Positions 7,522-15,944 of a DNA stretch of 64,000 nucleotides are shown here, piece by piece (the first letter of the stretch is position 1; every line of letters starts with the position of its first letter). Source of the DNA: Marvinbryantia formatexigens DSM 14469. GTDB taxonomy: Bacteria > Bacillota > Clostridia > Lachnospirales > Lachnospiraceae. The position numbers and the translations under genes were made by a program. Under the pieces are notes generated by a model. That model worked only from the letters and a program-made list of their open reading frames with translations, did no database searches and was not told where the DNA came from. The stretch covers positions 4,123,501-4,187,500 of the forward strand of contig NZ_CP102268.1 in assembly GCF_025148285.1 (NCBI RefSeq), read 5' to 3'.

Positions 7522-8421
7522 GTGTATATCAGCTACGATTATTACCGGGTATTTTATTATGTGGCGAGATACCGCAGCTTTACGCAGGCGGCAAATATCC
7601 TGCTGAATAATCAGCCGAACGTCACCCGCACGATTAAGAATCTGGAGCGGGAGCTGGGCTGTACGCTGTTTGTGCGCTCCAGCCGCGGCGTTTCCCTCAC
7701 GCCGGAGGGGGAGAAGCTCTACGCGCATGTCCGCATCGCGGCGGAGCATATCCAGGAGGGCGAGCAGGAGCTGCTGCTGGACAGGGGGCTGCAGAGCGGC
7801 GTGGTTTCCATCGGCGCCAGCGAGGTGGCGCTGCACTGCCTGCTGCTTCCGGTGCTGAAACAGTTCCGGGAGCTTTATCCGGGCATTCGTCTGCGGGTAT
7901 CAAATTATTCCACTCCGCAGGCGGTCGACGCGCTGAAAAACGGTCTGGTTGATTTTGCGGTGGTAACGACGCCGGCGGACACCTCCCCGCAGATGAAACT
8001 GAGCGTTCTGCGCACCTTGCGCGAGCAGGCAATCTGCGGTCCGGCATTCGCCCATCTGGCGGGCAGAAAAATCTCCCTTGCAGAGCTGGCGCAGTACCCC
8101 GTCATCTGCCTGGGAACGCAGACCAAAACCTATGCACTGTATCACGACTGGTTTCTGCAGCATCATCTGACGCTGGCGCCGGATATCGAGGCGGCGACGG
8201 CGGACCAGATTCTGCCGATGGTAAAGAACAATCTCGGCATCGGCTTCGTTCCGGAAGAATTTCTGAAAAATGAAACAGAAGGGGAGGGTATCCGGCGGCT
8301 GCAGCTTGCGGAGGAGGTTCCGGAGAGGGCTATCTGTCTGATAAGGCATACGGAGCATCCGCTGAGCATCGCCGCCGCGAAGCTGGAGCAGGTGCTTCTG
8401 GAAAAGGAGAGGACATCATGA
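7522..8421 (+). CDS. LysR-family transcriptional regulator
   Basis: This 299-residue protein has an N-terminal LysR winged helix (1-60: YRSFTQAANILLNNQPNVTR, then LFVRSSRGVSLTPEG) and a periplasmic-binding-like effector domain (about 90-295). Translation starts at GTG 7522 after AGGAGG at 7511-7516. Its stop TGA shares bases with the ATG of the following response regulator (ATGA at 8418-8421), so it is the first gene of the Bce-type operon. It also lies opposite the YoaK-like pair, its possible target in the usual divergent LysR layout. The effector is unknown. Confidence 0.92.
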   Translation: MYISYDYYRVFYYVARYRSFTQAANILLNNQPNVTRTIKNLERELGCTLFVRSSRGVSLTPEGEKLYAHVRIAAEHIQEGEQELLLDRGLQSGVVSIGASEVALHCLLLPVLKQFRELYPGIRLRVSNYSTPQAVDALKNGLVDFAVVTTPADTSPQMKLSVLRTLREQAICGPAFAHLAGRKISLAELAQYPVICLGTQTKTYALYHDWFLQHHLTLAPDIEAATADQILPMVKNNLGIGFVPEEFLKNETEGEGIRRLQLAEEVPERAICLIRHTEHPLSIAAAKLEQVLLEKERTS

Positions 8422-9092
8422 TTTATAAAATATTAATTGTGGAGGATGACCGCGTGATTGCGGATAAAATATGCGAATATCTGGCTTCCTTCGGATACGA
8501 GGCGCAGGTGGCTAAAAATTTCGCCAATATCACGGCGGAATTTTCCTCCTTCCTGCCGCATCTTGTACTGATGGATATTTCCCTGCCGTACTACAACGGC
8601 TACTACTGGTGCAGTGAGATCCGCAAGATCTCCAAAGCGCCCGTCATCTTTATTTCCTCCGCCTCCGACGACATGAACATCATCATGGCGGTCAATTACG
8701 GGGCGGATGATTTTCTGGCGAAGCCCTTTGAGCTGACGGTACTGACCGCAAAAATCCAGGCGGTGCTGCGCCGTACCTACGATTTTGCCGGGCAGACCAG
8801 TATCCTGGAGCACCGGGGTGCGGTGCTGAATATGGACAACACCACGCTGCTTTATGATGACAAGGTAGTGGAGCTGACGAAAAACGAGTACCGGATTCTG
8901 CGCATCCTGATGGAAAATAAGGGGCGTGTGGTGAGCCGCGACACGATTATGGCGCGTCTGTGGGAGACGGACAGTTTTATTGATGATAACACGCTTACCG
9001 TCAATGTCACAAGGCTTCGAAAAAAGCTGGAGCAGGCGGGGCTTTACGATTATATCGTGACGAAGAAAGGAATTGGTTATCTTGTGGAGTAA
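8418..9092 (+). CDS. OmpR-family response regulator, BceR-like
   Basis: This 224-residue protein has a receiver domain (acidic ED at 9-11, phosphorylation site D53 in LVLMDISLPYYNG, conserved Lys in AKPFEL near 102) and a C-terminal winged helix (ELTKNEYRILRILMENKGRVVSRD). The neighbouring short histidine kinase and ABC transporter make it a BceR-type regulator that normally activates the transporter genes when peptide antibiotics are sensed. Its start overlaps the LysR stop by four bases. Confidence 0.9.
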   Translation: MIYKILIVEDDRVIADKICEYLASFGYEAQVAKNFANITAEFSSFLPHLVLMDISLPYYNGYYWCSEIRKISKAPVIFISSASDDMNIIMAVNYGADDFLAKPFELTVLTAKIQAVLRRTYDFAGQTSILEHRGAVLNMDNTTLLYDDKVVELTKNEYRILRILMENKGRVVSRDTIMARLWETDSFIDDNTLTVNVTRLRKKLEQAGLYDYIVTKKGIGYLVE

Positions 9093-10074
9093 ATATCTGA
9101 TCGGTTATCTGAAGCGCATCTACAAGGTGCTGCTGTGGTTTCTGCTGCTTACCGGCTGCTTCTGTCTTGTCTATTTTCTGTATGATCTGCCGGTCTCCGC
9201 TGCGCTTTATGCGGCGCTGCTTTCCGTCGCCTGCGGACTGCTTTTTCTGATATTCGACTTTCTGCGCTATGTATCGCATTGCCGCAAGATTGAATTTATG
9301 CTCTCGCAGGAGCTTCCGGTGCCGGAGGATTTTCCGCTTCCCTTCGATTATCTGGAGGAGGAATACCAGGCGCTTATCCGGAAAATTTACAGAAACCGGA
9401 TTGACGAGCAGGAGCGCTCCGCCATACAGTATGCGGATCTGATTGACTATTACACGCTGTGGGTCCATCAGATTAAGACGCCGATTTCCGCCATGAATCT
9501 GCTGCTGCAGACTGAAGAAAGCCCTCATGCCGGGGAAATGTCGCTGGAGCTTTTTAAAATCGAGCAGTATACGGAAATGGTGCTGCAGTATCTGCGGCTC
9601 GGCAGTACGGCAAACGATTTTGTCCTGCAGACGTATGACCTGGACGATATGATACGCCAGGCGCTGCGCAAATATGCCCGCATGTTTATCGGCAGGAAGC
9701 TGTCTGTCAATTTTTCAGAAACGCACCAGAAGGTGCTGACCGATGAGAAATGGATGGTATTTGTTATCGAACAGCTTTTATCAAATGCCCTAAAATATAC
9801 CAACGCCGGAACGATTTCCATCTACGGCGCAGAGGGAGGGCAGGGCTTTGTGATAGAGGACACCGGCATCGGCATTTCCGCGGAGGATTTGCCGCGCATT
9901 TTTGAGAAAGGCTACACAGGCTTTAACGGCAGGCGGGATAAGAAAGCAACCGGGCTTGGACTTTATCTGTGCAAGCAGATTCTCGATAAGCTGGGGCATC
10001 GCATAGAGGTGGCATCGGTGCCGGGCACCGGTACGAAAATGACCGTAATATTTCCGAATCTTTCAAAATTGTAA
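9082..10074 (+). CDS. Intramembrane-sensing histidine kinase, BceS-like
   Basis: About 330 residues, with two closely spaced membrane helices (roughly 7-30 and 35-60) and almost no extracellular loop, as in BceS-type kinases that sense through their ABC transporter. The H-box HQIKTPISAMN has its phospho-His near residue 129. N, G1 (EDTGIGIS) and G2 (ATGLGLYLCK) boxes are intact. The start is a TTG at 9082, about 10 bases after AAAGGA and overlapping the regulator's stop; TTG at 9073 is possible but too close to the ribosome binding site. Confidence 0.87.
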   Translation: MWSKYLIGYLKRIYKVLLWFLLLTGCFCLVYFLYDLPVSAALYAALLSVACGLLFLIFDFLRYVSHCRKIEFMLSQELPVPEDFPLPFDYLEEEYQALIRKIYRNRIDEQERSAIQYADLIDYYTLWVHQIKTPISAMNLLLQTEESPHAGEMSLELFKIEQYTEMVLQYLRLGSTANDFVLQTYDLDDMIRQALRKYARMFIGRKLSVNFSETHQKVLTDEKWMVFVIEQLLSNALKYTNAGTISIYGAEGGQGFVIEDTGIGISAEDLPRIFEKGYTGFNGRRDKKATGLGLYLCKQILDKLGHRIEVASVPGTGTKMTVIFPNLSKL

Positions 10075-10080
10075 GGCTGG

Positions 10081-10123
10081 ACGGGGAAATGTAAGCCAAA
10101 GCTATGGCAGCGCATTTCCCCGT
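10081..10123 (+). other. Strong stem-loop between bceS- and bceA-like genes
   Basis: ACGGGGAAATG (10081-10091) pairs perfectly with CATTTCCCCGT (10113-10123), leaving a 21-base loop. The following sequence is A/T-rich but has no T-run, so it may be a weak terminator, a processing or stability element, or part of the transporter mRNA leader. Confidence 0.5.
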
Positions 10124-10157
10124 ATTGTATATTTAGCATAAAGACAGCGCCCGGAAG

Positions 10158-10184
10158 GTTACTGCGAGTAAAGTGAACGGTACC
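10158..10184. repeat. Dispersed 27-base palindromic repeat, copy 3
   Basis: Begins GTTACTG and ends GTACC; 20 of 27 positions match copy 2. It is enclosed by an 8-base stem, CAGCGCCC (10145-10152) with GGGCGCTG (10204-10211), in the leader of the ABC ATPase gene. Confidence 0.4.
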
Positions 10185-10235
10185 CCTGGAAGCATTTGCG
10201 GGCGGGCGCTGCAATCAGAAAAAGGAGGATATACA

Positions 10236-11003
10236 ATGCCATTATTAGATGTCACTCATTTGAAGAAAGTATATACGACCCGCTTTGGCGGAAACCAGGT
10301 GGTCGCTTTGAAAAACGTCAATTTTTCGGTGGAGCAGGGCGAATATGTTGCGATTATGGGCGAGAGCGGGAGCGGAAAAACCACGCTCCTCAATATTCTT
10401 GCCGCGCTCGACAAACCGACAGGCGGAGACGTGAAGCTGAACGGAAAGAGCCTGTCCGCTATCACGGAAAAGGAGCTGGCGGCTTTCCGGCGCACGAATC
10501 TCGGTTTCGTGTTCCAGGATTTCAATCTTCTGGACACCTTTTCCCTGGAGGACAATATCCTGCTGCCGCTGGTGCTCTCCGGGTGCAGCTACAGCCAGAT
10601 GGAGGAGCGTTTAAACAACATTGCCTCGAAGCTTGCCATCTGCGATATCCTGAAAAAATTTCCCTACGAGGTGTCGGGCGGACAGAAGCAGCGCGTGGCG
10701 GCGGCGCGGGCGCTGATTACCAGACCGAAAATCGTCCTGGCGGACGAGCCGACCGGCGCGCTCGATTCCAAAGCGTCGGAAAACCTTCTGAAGCTGTTTT
10801 CCGATATCAACGCGGAGGGGCAGACCATTCTGATGGTCACGCACTCCACGAAGGCGGCGAGCTATGCGAAGCGCGTTCTGTTTATCCGTGACGGCGAGGT
10901 GTTTCATCAGATATACCGCGGGGAAATGACGAGCGAGGAAATGTTTGAGAAAATTTCCAATACACTGACGATTCTGCAGACAGGTGGTGAGCTTCATGCG
11001 TAG
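10236..11003 (+). CDS. ABC transporter ATP-binding protein, BceA-like
   Basis: This 255-residue ATPase has Walker A MGESGSGKTT (41-50), Q-loop FQDFNLLDTF, signature VSGGQKQR (about 145-152) and Walker B with LADEPTGALD. It is of the MacB/BceA type, which energises a single large permease in peptide-antibiotic (for example bacitracin- or lantibiotic-type) detoxification and signalling. AAAGGAGG 9 bases upstream fixes the ATG at 10236. The gene overlaps the permease start by eight bases. A structured 160-base leader separates it from the kinase gene, suggesting separate control. Confidence 0.92.
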   Translation: MPLLDVTHLKKVYTTRFGGNQVVALKNVNFSVEQGEYVAIMGESGSGKTTLLNILAALDKPTGGDVKLNGKSLSAITEKELAAFRRTNLGFVFQDFNLLDTFSLEDNILLPLVLSGCSYSQMEERLNNIASKLAICDILKKFPYEVSGGQKQRVAAARALITRPKIVLADEPTGALDSKASENLLKLFSDINAEGQTILMVTHSTKAASYAKRVLFIRDGEVFHQIYRGEMTSEEMFEKISNTLTILQTGGELHA

Positions 11004-12978
11004 GGGACTGTTCCGCACGATGGCGTGGACCAATATCCGCAATAACCGCCGTTTTTACGTGCCGTTTCTGCTGACTATCATTCTGACGGCGGCAATGTTT
11101 TATAATATGTGCAGCGTAAGCCGGAATCCGGCGTTCACGGAGGAAGCGGCAATCGCAATGGTTCTGGAATTTGGCGTGTATATCATCGGGATATTTGCCG
11201 TAATCTTTATTTTTTATACAAACAGCTTTCTTACAAAGCGCCGGAAGCGGGAGCTGGGGCTTTACCACATCCTCGGTCTGGAAAAGCGTCACATCAGCTC
11301 TATTATGGCATGGGAAACGCTTTATCTGGCGTTCGCCGGCATTGCGGGCGGAATCGTCGCCGGACTTTTGCTGGACCGGCTGATGTTTCTGATTATTTTA
11401 AAGGTATTCCACTATCCGGTTGCGATAGAGTACCGGATTGATTCCTTTGCCGTGCGCACCACGCTGCTGGTGTTCGCCGCCATCTTTTTGCTGATTATGC
11501 TGTACAACATACATTCCATCCGGAAGGCTTCTGCGATAGAGCTGCTAAAGAGCGGCAATACCGGGGAGCGCGAGCCGAAAACGCGGTGGCTGATTGCTGT
11601 TATCGGGCTCGTCTGCATGGTGTCCGGCTACTACATTGCCATCACGACGGATAATATCCTGGACGCGCTGACCAAGCTGTTTGTCGCGGTGCTGCTCGTC
11701 ATGGCGGGCACCTATTGCCTGTTTCTCGCCGGAAGCGTGGCGCTTCTGAAAATGCTGAAGAAGCGGAAAAGCTACTATTATCGCACAAATCATTTTGTGG
11801 CGGTTTCCGGAATGATATACCGCATGAAGCAGAACGCGGTCGGGCTTGCCAATATCTGTATTCTCTCAACCGGCGTGCTGCTGGTGATTTCCACGACCGT
11901 CAGTCTCTATGCCGGGATGGAGGAAATCGTCATCGCCCAGCATCCGACGGAGCTTGCCGTCACGTATTCCGACAGCAGCCCGGAGCAGAACCAGGCACTG
12001 GAGGAGATGATTGAAGAGACGGCATCGGAGCTTGGCATTACGCTGAAAAATTATGCCGCCTACCAGTCGCTCAGTATCACCTTCGTGCAGCGGGAAAATG
12101 AGCTGCTGGCGGATTCTTCGGTGGAAGACCGCAGCGCCGTCTCCTACGATGACCTTGCCGCCGTTACGATGATTTCCGCCGAAACCTATGAGCGCATGAC
12201 GGGAGAGCGGCTGCAGCTTTCCGGAAACGAGGTCGCCATCTGCCATGAGAAAGGAACACTGGCGGACACCTTTCAGATGATGGGCGAGACCTACACAGTT
12301 TCGGAGCACCTGGAGAGCTTCCCGGTCAGCAATGAGATGGCGCAGATCGTGAAAGGCTGGTTTAATATCGTCGTGAGCAGCGATGAAAAGCTCTCCGAAA
12401 TCGACCGCCTGCAAAAAGAGGTCTTTTCCTACCCAAGCTCTCTGAAATATGAGGTACAGTTTGACACAGAGGGCGGGCAGGAGACGGCGGACACACTGTA
12501 TAACACCCTGCTGCAGAAAATGGAGGAGACGGAGGGAATGCCGCTGTATCTGGTCGGAAACCGCTATGAATTCCGCGCACAGAATTATGTGATGTATGGC
12601 AGCATCCTGTTCCTCGGCTGTTATCTTGGCGCATTGTTTTTGATGGCTACGGTTCTGATTATTTATTATAAGCAGATTATTGAGGGCTATGAGGACCGCG
12701 AGCGCTACGCCATCATGAGAAAGGTCGGTATGGACAGACGCGAGATCAAGCAGTCCATAAAAAGCCAGATTCTGATTATGTTTTTCCTGCCGCTGGGAAC
12801 AGCTCTCATCCACTGCCTTGTTGCTTTTCCGCTGATGCGGCAGATACTGCAGGCATTTTATATGAACAACACGCCGCTGTTTGCCGGTGTGACCGCCGTG
12901 GTGGCAGGTATTTTCTCTATCTGTTATATTCTTGTTTACAGAATTACGGCGCGGAGCTATTATCATATTGTAAGCTGA
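10996..12978 (+). CDS. ABC transporter permease, BceB-like (FtsX-type)
   Basis: This 660-residue permease has the BceB layout. One N-terminal helix (about 16-36) precedes a first group of FtsX-like helices, then a large extracytoplasmic domain between the central and last helices (about 300-530), then three C-terminal helices. The opening AWTNIRNNRRFYVPFLLTII is typical of the family. Such permeases bind the peptide antibiotic or its lipid-cycle complex and control the cognate kinase. I chose ATG 10996 over two preceding in-frame GTG codons because it begins the conserved N-terminus. It ends the Bce-type cluster. Confidence 0.9.
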   Translation: MRRGLFRTMAWTNIRNNRRFYVPFLLTIILTAAMFYNMCSVSRNPAFTEEAAIAMVLEFGVYIIGIFAVIFIFYTNSFLTKRRKRELGLYHILGLEKRHISSIMAWETLYLAFAGIAGGIVAGLLLDRLMFLIILKVFHYPVAIEYRIDSFAVRTTLLVFAAIFLLIMLYNIHSIRKASAIELLKSGNTGEREPKTRWLIAVIGLVCMVSGYYIAITTDNILDALTKLFVAVLLVMAGTYCLFLAGSVALLKMLKKRKSYYYRTNHFVAVSGMIYRMKQNAVGLANICILSTGVLLVISTTVSLYAGMEEIVIAQHPTELAVTYSDSSPEQNQALEEMIEETASELGITLKNYAAYQSLSITFVQRENELLADSSVEDRSAVSYDDLAAVTMISAETYERMTGERLQLSGNEVAICHEKGTLADTFQMMGETYTVSEHLESFPVSNEMAQIVKGWFNIVVSSDEKLSEIDRLQKEVFSYPSSLKYEVQFDTEGGQETADTLYNTLLQKMEETEGMPLYLVGNRYEFRAQNYVMYGSILFLGCYLGALFLMATVLIIYYKQIIEGYEDRERYAIMRKVGMDRREIKQSIKSQILIMFFLPLGTALIHCLVAFPLMRQILQAFYMNNTPLFAGVTAVVAGIFSICYILVYRITARSYYHIVS

Positions 12979-12986
12979 AAAAAGTC

Positions 12987-13017
12987 TGAAACCTTTTGCC
13001 CCTTTTTTTCATCTAAT
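12987..13017 (+). promoter_or_regulatory. Candidate ECF-type autoregulated promoter
   Basis: TGAAAC at 12987-12992 and CATCTAAT at 13010-13017 are 17 bases apart. This resembles ECF promoters (AAC-containing -35, C-x-TC-containing -10) and lies upstream of the sigma factor gene, where autoregulation would be expected. It is not a good sigma-A promoter. Confidence 0.4.
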
Positions 13018-13073
13018 GATTGTAAGACGAAAGCAATATTGCACATCATACAAGTCCGGATGAAAAAAGGGGC
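12998..13073. repeat. Inverted repeat upstream of the ECF sigma gene
   Basis: A 16-base arm at 12998-13013 (GCCCC, seven T, CATC) is complementary to 13059-13073 apart from one extra T. The arms flank 45 bases and straddle the candidate ECF -10 region, so the structure would form in the 5' leader or in the terminator region of the preceding gene. Confidence 0.45.
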
Positions 13074-13106
13074 TGTTTGCCTCCAGAAAGAAAGGAGGGC
13101 TATAAA

Positions 13107-13712
13107 ATGATACAGCTTGTAAAGCGCGCGATGAAGTCGGATACGGATGCATTTCTGGAGCTGATGGAGCGCAATTCTCTTGCAATGTACAAGGTAGCCC
13201 GTGGAATTTTAAATAACGATGAGGATGCGGCGGACGCCATTCAGGATACCATCCTTACCTGCTTTGAAAAGCTTCATACGCTGAAGAAGCCGGAGTATTT
13301 CAAAACCTGGATGATCCGCATTCTGATTAACGAATGCAACAGTATCCGCCGCCATTACAGCAATCTGAATCTGCAGGAGGATTTTGCGGATATTCCGCAG
13401 AGCGACGTGTCTATCGCGGAATTTGAGTTTAAGGAAATGCTGGAGACCGTGGATGAAAAATACCGTGTCGTGCTGATCCTGCACTATGTGGAGGGCTTTA
13501 AGCTCTCGGAGATTGCCGCGATTCTGGAGCTGAATGAAAATACGGTAAAGACCAGAATTGCGAGAGCCAGGCAGCAGCTGCGGGAAGCCTATGCGGATAC
13601 GCTGCCCGCCAGCCCGCGGAAGGTTACTTATTATTCTGACGCAGACAGGAAAGGAGAAGGACAGAATGAACAGACAGAGCGATTTCACTTCATCAGAAGC
13701 ACATTTGGATAA
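13107..13712 (+). CDS. ECF-type RNA polymerase sigma factor
   Basis: This 201-residue sigma-70-family protein has region 2 (YKVARGILNNDEDAADAIQD, then KTWMIRILINECN) and region 4 with the helix-turn-helix HYVEGFKLSEIAAILELNE followed by TVKTRIARARQQLR. It starts at ATG 13107 after AAAGGAGG. The last 16 codons overlap the start of the downstream DUF4179 gene by 47 bases. The partner is a predicted membrane anti-sigma protein, which points to control by an envelope signal. Confidence 0.92.
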   Translation: MIQLVKRAMKSDTDAFLELMERNSLAMYKVARGILNNDEDAADAIQDTILTCFEKLHTLKKPEYFKTWMIRILINECNSIRRHYSNLNLQEDFADIPQSDVSIAEFEFKEMLETVDEKYRVVLILHYVEGFKLSEIAAILELNENTVKTRIARARQQLREAYADTLPASPRKVTYYSDADRKGEGQNEQTERFHFIRSTFG

Positions 13713-15291
13713 AACAATAGAGCAGGTACTGCAGCGGGATTTTGCGCTGCCTGACGCGGTAAAGAGGGCGCAGAGCGGGGCGTTTGATAAAATCCGCGCA
13801 GAAGCGCAGGCGCGCACCGGAAAGGAAACGAAAAAGGGACGCGGGCGCGGCAGGAGAAAAGCGCTTACGATTGCCGGTACGCTGGCGGCATCGGCTGCCG
13901 TGTTCTCCACCATCTGTATCTCCAACCCGGCGTTTGCGGCAAATATTCCGCTGGTGGGACATGTATTTGCAGAAATCGGCAGTTCTCTTGGTTTTTCCGG
14001 CGATTATGAAAAATACGCGACATCGCTTCAGGAAGCAAAGAGCGGCGCCGCAGCGGAAGAGCAGATTGTGTCCGCAGTTGACGGACAGACAGCGCCTGCC
14101 GGAGCAGAAGCTGCGGCGACCGGTGCAGACAAAAGCTACAGCCAGACCTTTAACGGCGTTACGGTTACTCTTTCCGAGGTTTACTGCAACGACATGTCTT
14201 TAAATGTGGCGCTGGTTGTCCGGTCGGAGGAAGGCTTCCCCGACATCAGAAAAGATGAGGACGGAAATGCCTACCTGTATCTGAGGAACGGCACGCTTCT
14301 TACAGACTACTATCCGGAAGCAGTCCCCATTACTGAGCCTGTAGAAGGAAGACTGACGGATGAGCATACCTTTGCCGGAGTTATGCGCTTTGACCTGGTC
14401 TATACCACAGAATCTGTCCAGGACGAGTATTTTGAAGCACGGAATGATTTCTTTGCGGAGAAGCTTGGCATCAGCAGAGAGGAGCTGGATACTGCGGCGT
14501 CCGATGTATATGACCGGCTGAGAGAAATTCTTGGCACGGATGTGCTGAGTGCTTCTGTAATAGCATCTGCCGGCGGACCGGACATAAAAGATTACACAGC
14601 TTATTATGAGGTTCCGGAGGATTTTTCTGTCACGCTGAAATTTGATAAGGTCGTTGCCGACCTGGCGGAGGCCTCCCTTCCGGCAATGCCGCAGGAGCTG
14701 GTAGATGAATATAAATATAATGCTGCTCTAGCGGAGCATGGTCTGGATATCGATGACTATGAGAATTTCACGGAGGAAGAAAAACAGATTGAGCACCAGC
14801 TATTTGAAGAGCAGCAGCGGAAGTATGACGAGCTTTATCCGGATGCAGGAATATTCCCGAACCGCTACGAAAACTGGTGGAAGGAGGGCGAATGGGATTT
14901 CACCTTTGGAGTATCAAAAAATACGGCTGATTCACAGGTGCTGGAAATCAATGATTTCGATGAGAGCGGACTTGGCGTGACCAGGGTTACGAAAACGCCG
15001 TTTGAGATTGTCGTAGAAATGCAGAGTCCGTCGGAGAGCTCTTCTCCCTCCGGAATGGGATATTTCCTGACGGCTCTGGATGAAAACGGAAAGCGGCTTC
15101 CCTATGGTTCCGGCAGTTCTACGAATACCTTTGCGGTGCAGGGGCAGGAAATCAGCCGGATAGATGTATATATCTGCGACTATGAGGACTTCATGAGCAT
15201 AAAAGGACGGCTCCTGTCCGGCGAAGGTGCGGATAACAGGACGCTTCTGGAGGAAATGGCGCTGTATCATAAAGAAATTGTATTTGAATAA
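13666..15291 (+). CDS. DUF4179 membrane protein, likely anti-sigma factor
   Basis: This 541-residue protein has a basic cytoplasmic N-terminus (1-65), one membrane helix (about 66-85) and a conserved SNPAFAANIPLVGHVFAEIG segment (86-105) that opens the DUF4179 domain. A long extracytoplasmic region follows (to 541), rich in acidic residues and without Cys. DUF4179 proteins are encoded next to ECF sigma factors and probably hold them inactive. AAGGAG at 13651-13656 supports the ATG at 13666, inside the sigma gene. The large external domain may be the signal receptor. Confidence 0.85.
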   Translation: MNRQSDFTSSEAHLDKTIEQVLQRDFALPDAVKRAQSGAFDKIRAEAQARTGKETKKGRGRGRRKALTIAGTLAASAAVFSTICISNPAFAANIPLVGHVFAEIGSSLGFSGDYEKYATSLQEAKSGAAAEEQIVSAVDGQTAPAGAEAAATGADKSYSQTFNGVTVTLSEVYCNDMSLNVALVVRSEEGFPDIRKDEDGNAYLYLRNGTLLTDYYPEAVPITEPVEGRLTDEHTFAGVMRFDLVYTTESVQDEYFEARNDFFAEKLGISREELDTAASDVYDRLREILGTDVLSASVIASAGGPDIKDYTAYYEVPEDFSVTLKFDKVVADLAEASLPAMPQELVDEYKYNAALAEHGLDIDDYENFTEEEKQIEHQLFEEQQRKYDELYPDAGIFPNRYENWWKEGEWDFTFGVSKNTADSQVLEINDFDESGLGVTRVTKTPFEIVVEMQSPSESSSPSGMGYFLTALDENGKRLPYGSGSSTNTFAVQGQEISRIDVYICDYEDFMSIKGRLLSGEGADNRTLLEEMALYHKEIVFE

Positions 15292-15314
15292 GAGCTGTTT
15301 GCAGAGCCGTTTCC

Positions 15315-15343
15315 AATCCGCTTTCCCGGATTCCTGCTTTTTT
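15315..15343 (+). terminator. Candidate terminator after the sigma/anti-sigma operon
   Basis: AATCCG (15315-15320) pairs with CGGATT (15327-15332) around a 6-base loop, followed by a six-T run (15338-15343). The stem is short. Confidence 0.45.
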
Positions 15344-15360
15344 CGGAACAGAACTTTTCC

Positions 15361-15389
15361 TTTACAGCATCCCGGAAATCCGGTATAGT
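15361..15389 (+). promoter_or_regulatory. Promoter of the DUF1294 gene
   Basis: TTTACA (15361-15366) and TATAGT (15384-15389) are 17 bases apart, about 90 bases before the start codon at 15481. Confidence 0.6.
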
Positions 15390-15480
15390 AAAAGACGGAT
15401 GCGCGCTTCCGGCAGAGAATGAATCCGGCGGCGCGCATCCGCATCTGCATCGCAAAAGTCTGCACGGGAGGAAAAACGGA

Positions 15481-15753
15481 ATGCTGAATTATATTGTTCT
15501 TATCTATCTTGCCGCTGTCAATCTGCTCGCTTTTGGCACATTCGGACTGGATAAATACCGGGCGGTAAAAGGAAAATGGCGCGTGCCGGAGCGCAGATTA
15601 TTTCTGCTTGCAGCGGCGGGCGGCTCCGCGGGAGCGCTGCTTGGCATGTATGTGTTTCACCACAAAACGCAGAAACATAAGTTTACGGTCGGGATGCCGC
15701 TTATCCTGGCGGCACAGTGTCTTCTGGCTGTTTCTATACTGCATCAGTTATAG
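15481..15753 (+). CDS. DUF1294-family small membrane protein
   Basis: This 90-residue protein has three hydrophobic helices. The conserved DUF1294 features are FGLDKYRAVKGKWRVPE (residues 21-37), an AAAGGSAGALLGMY helix, and the HHKTQKHKF loop before the last helix. The family is widespread and of unknown function. GGGAGG precedes the start. It has its own promoter and no obvious operon partner. Confidence 0.85.
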   Translation: MLNYIVLIYLAAVNLLAFGTFGLDKYRAVKGKWRVPERRLFLLAAAGGSAGALLGMYVFHHKTQKHKFTVGMPLILAAQCLLAVSILHQL

Positions 15754-15866
15754 TAATGGTTACTGCCGTGTTGACTGCAGGTGCAGCAGTCTGCACGGCG
15801 TTTTTGCTGCCATTCATACGGCAGGAACGTCCGGAGGACGTTTTAGTGCACGGAAAAAGCATTTGT

Positions 15867-15896
15867 TTGCCGCAAAGGATACAAAAAGGATATAAT
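15867..15896 (+). promoter_or_regulatory. Promoter of the second two-component operon
   Basis: TTGCCG (15867-15872) and TATAAT (15891-15896) are 18 bases apart, about 50 bases upstream of the response regulator start. Confidence 0.6.
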
Positions 15897-15944
15897 TTTA
15901 TGCTATATTGTAAATAAAGAGCAGGTGGGAAGGAAATTGGTGAG

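Noticed and set aside
15717-15917. 66-codon frame with a hydrophobic segment between the DUF1294 gene and the second two-component system
   Set aside because: It overlaps the end of the DUF1294 gene and the promoter at 15867-15896, has no ribosome binding site and no family resemblance.
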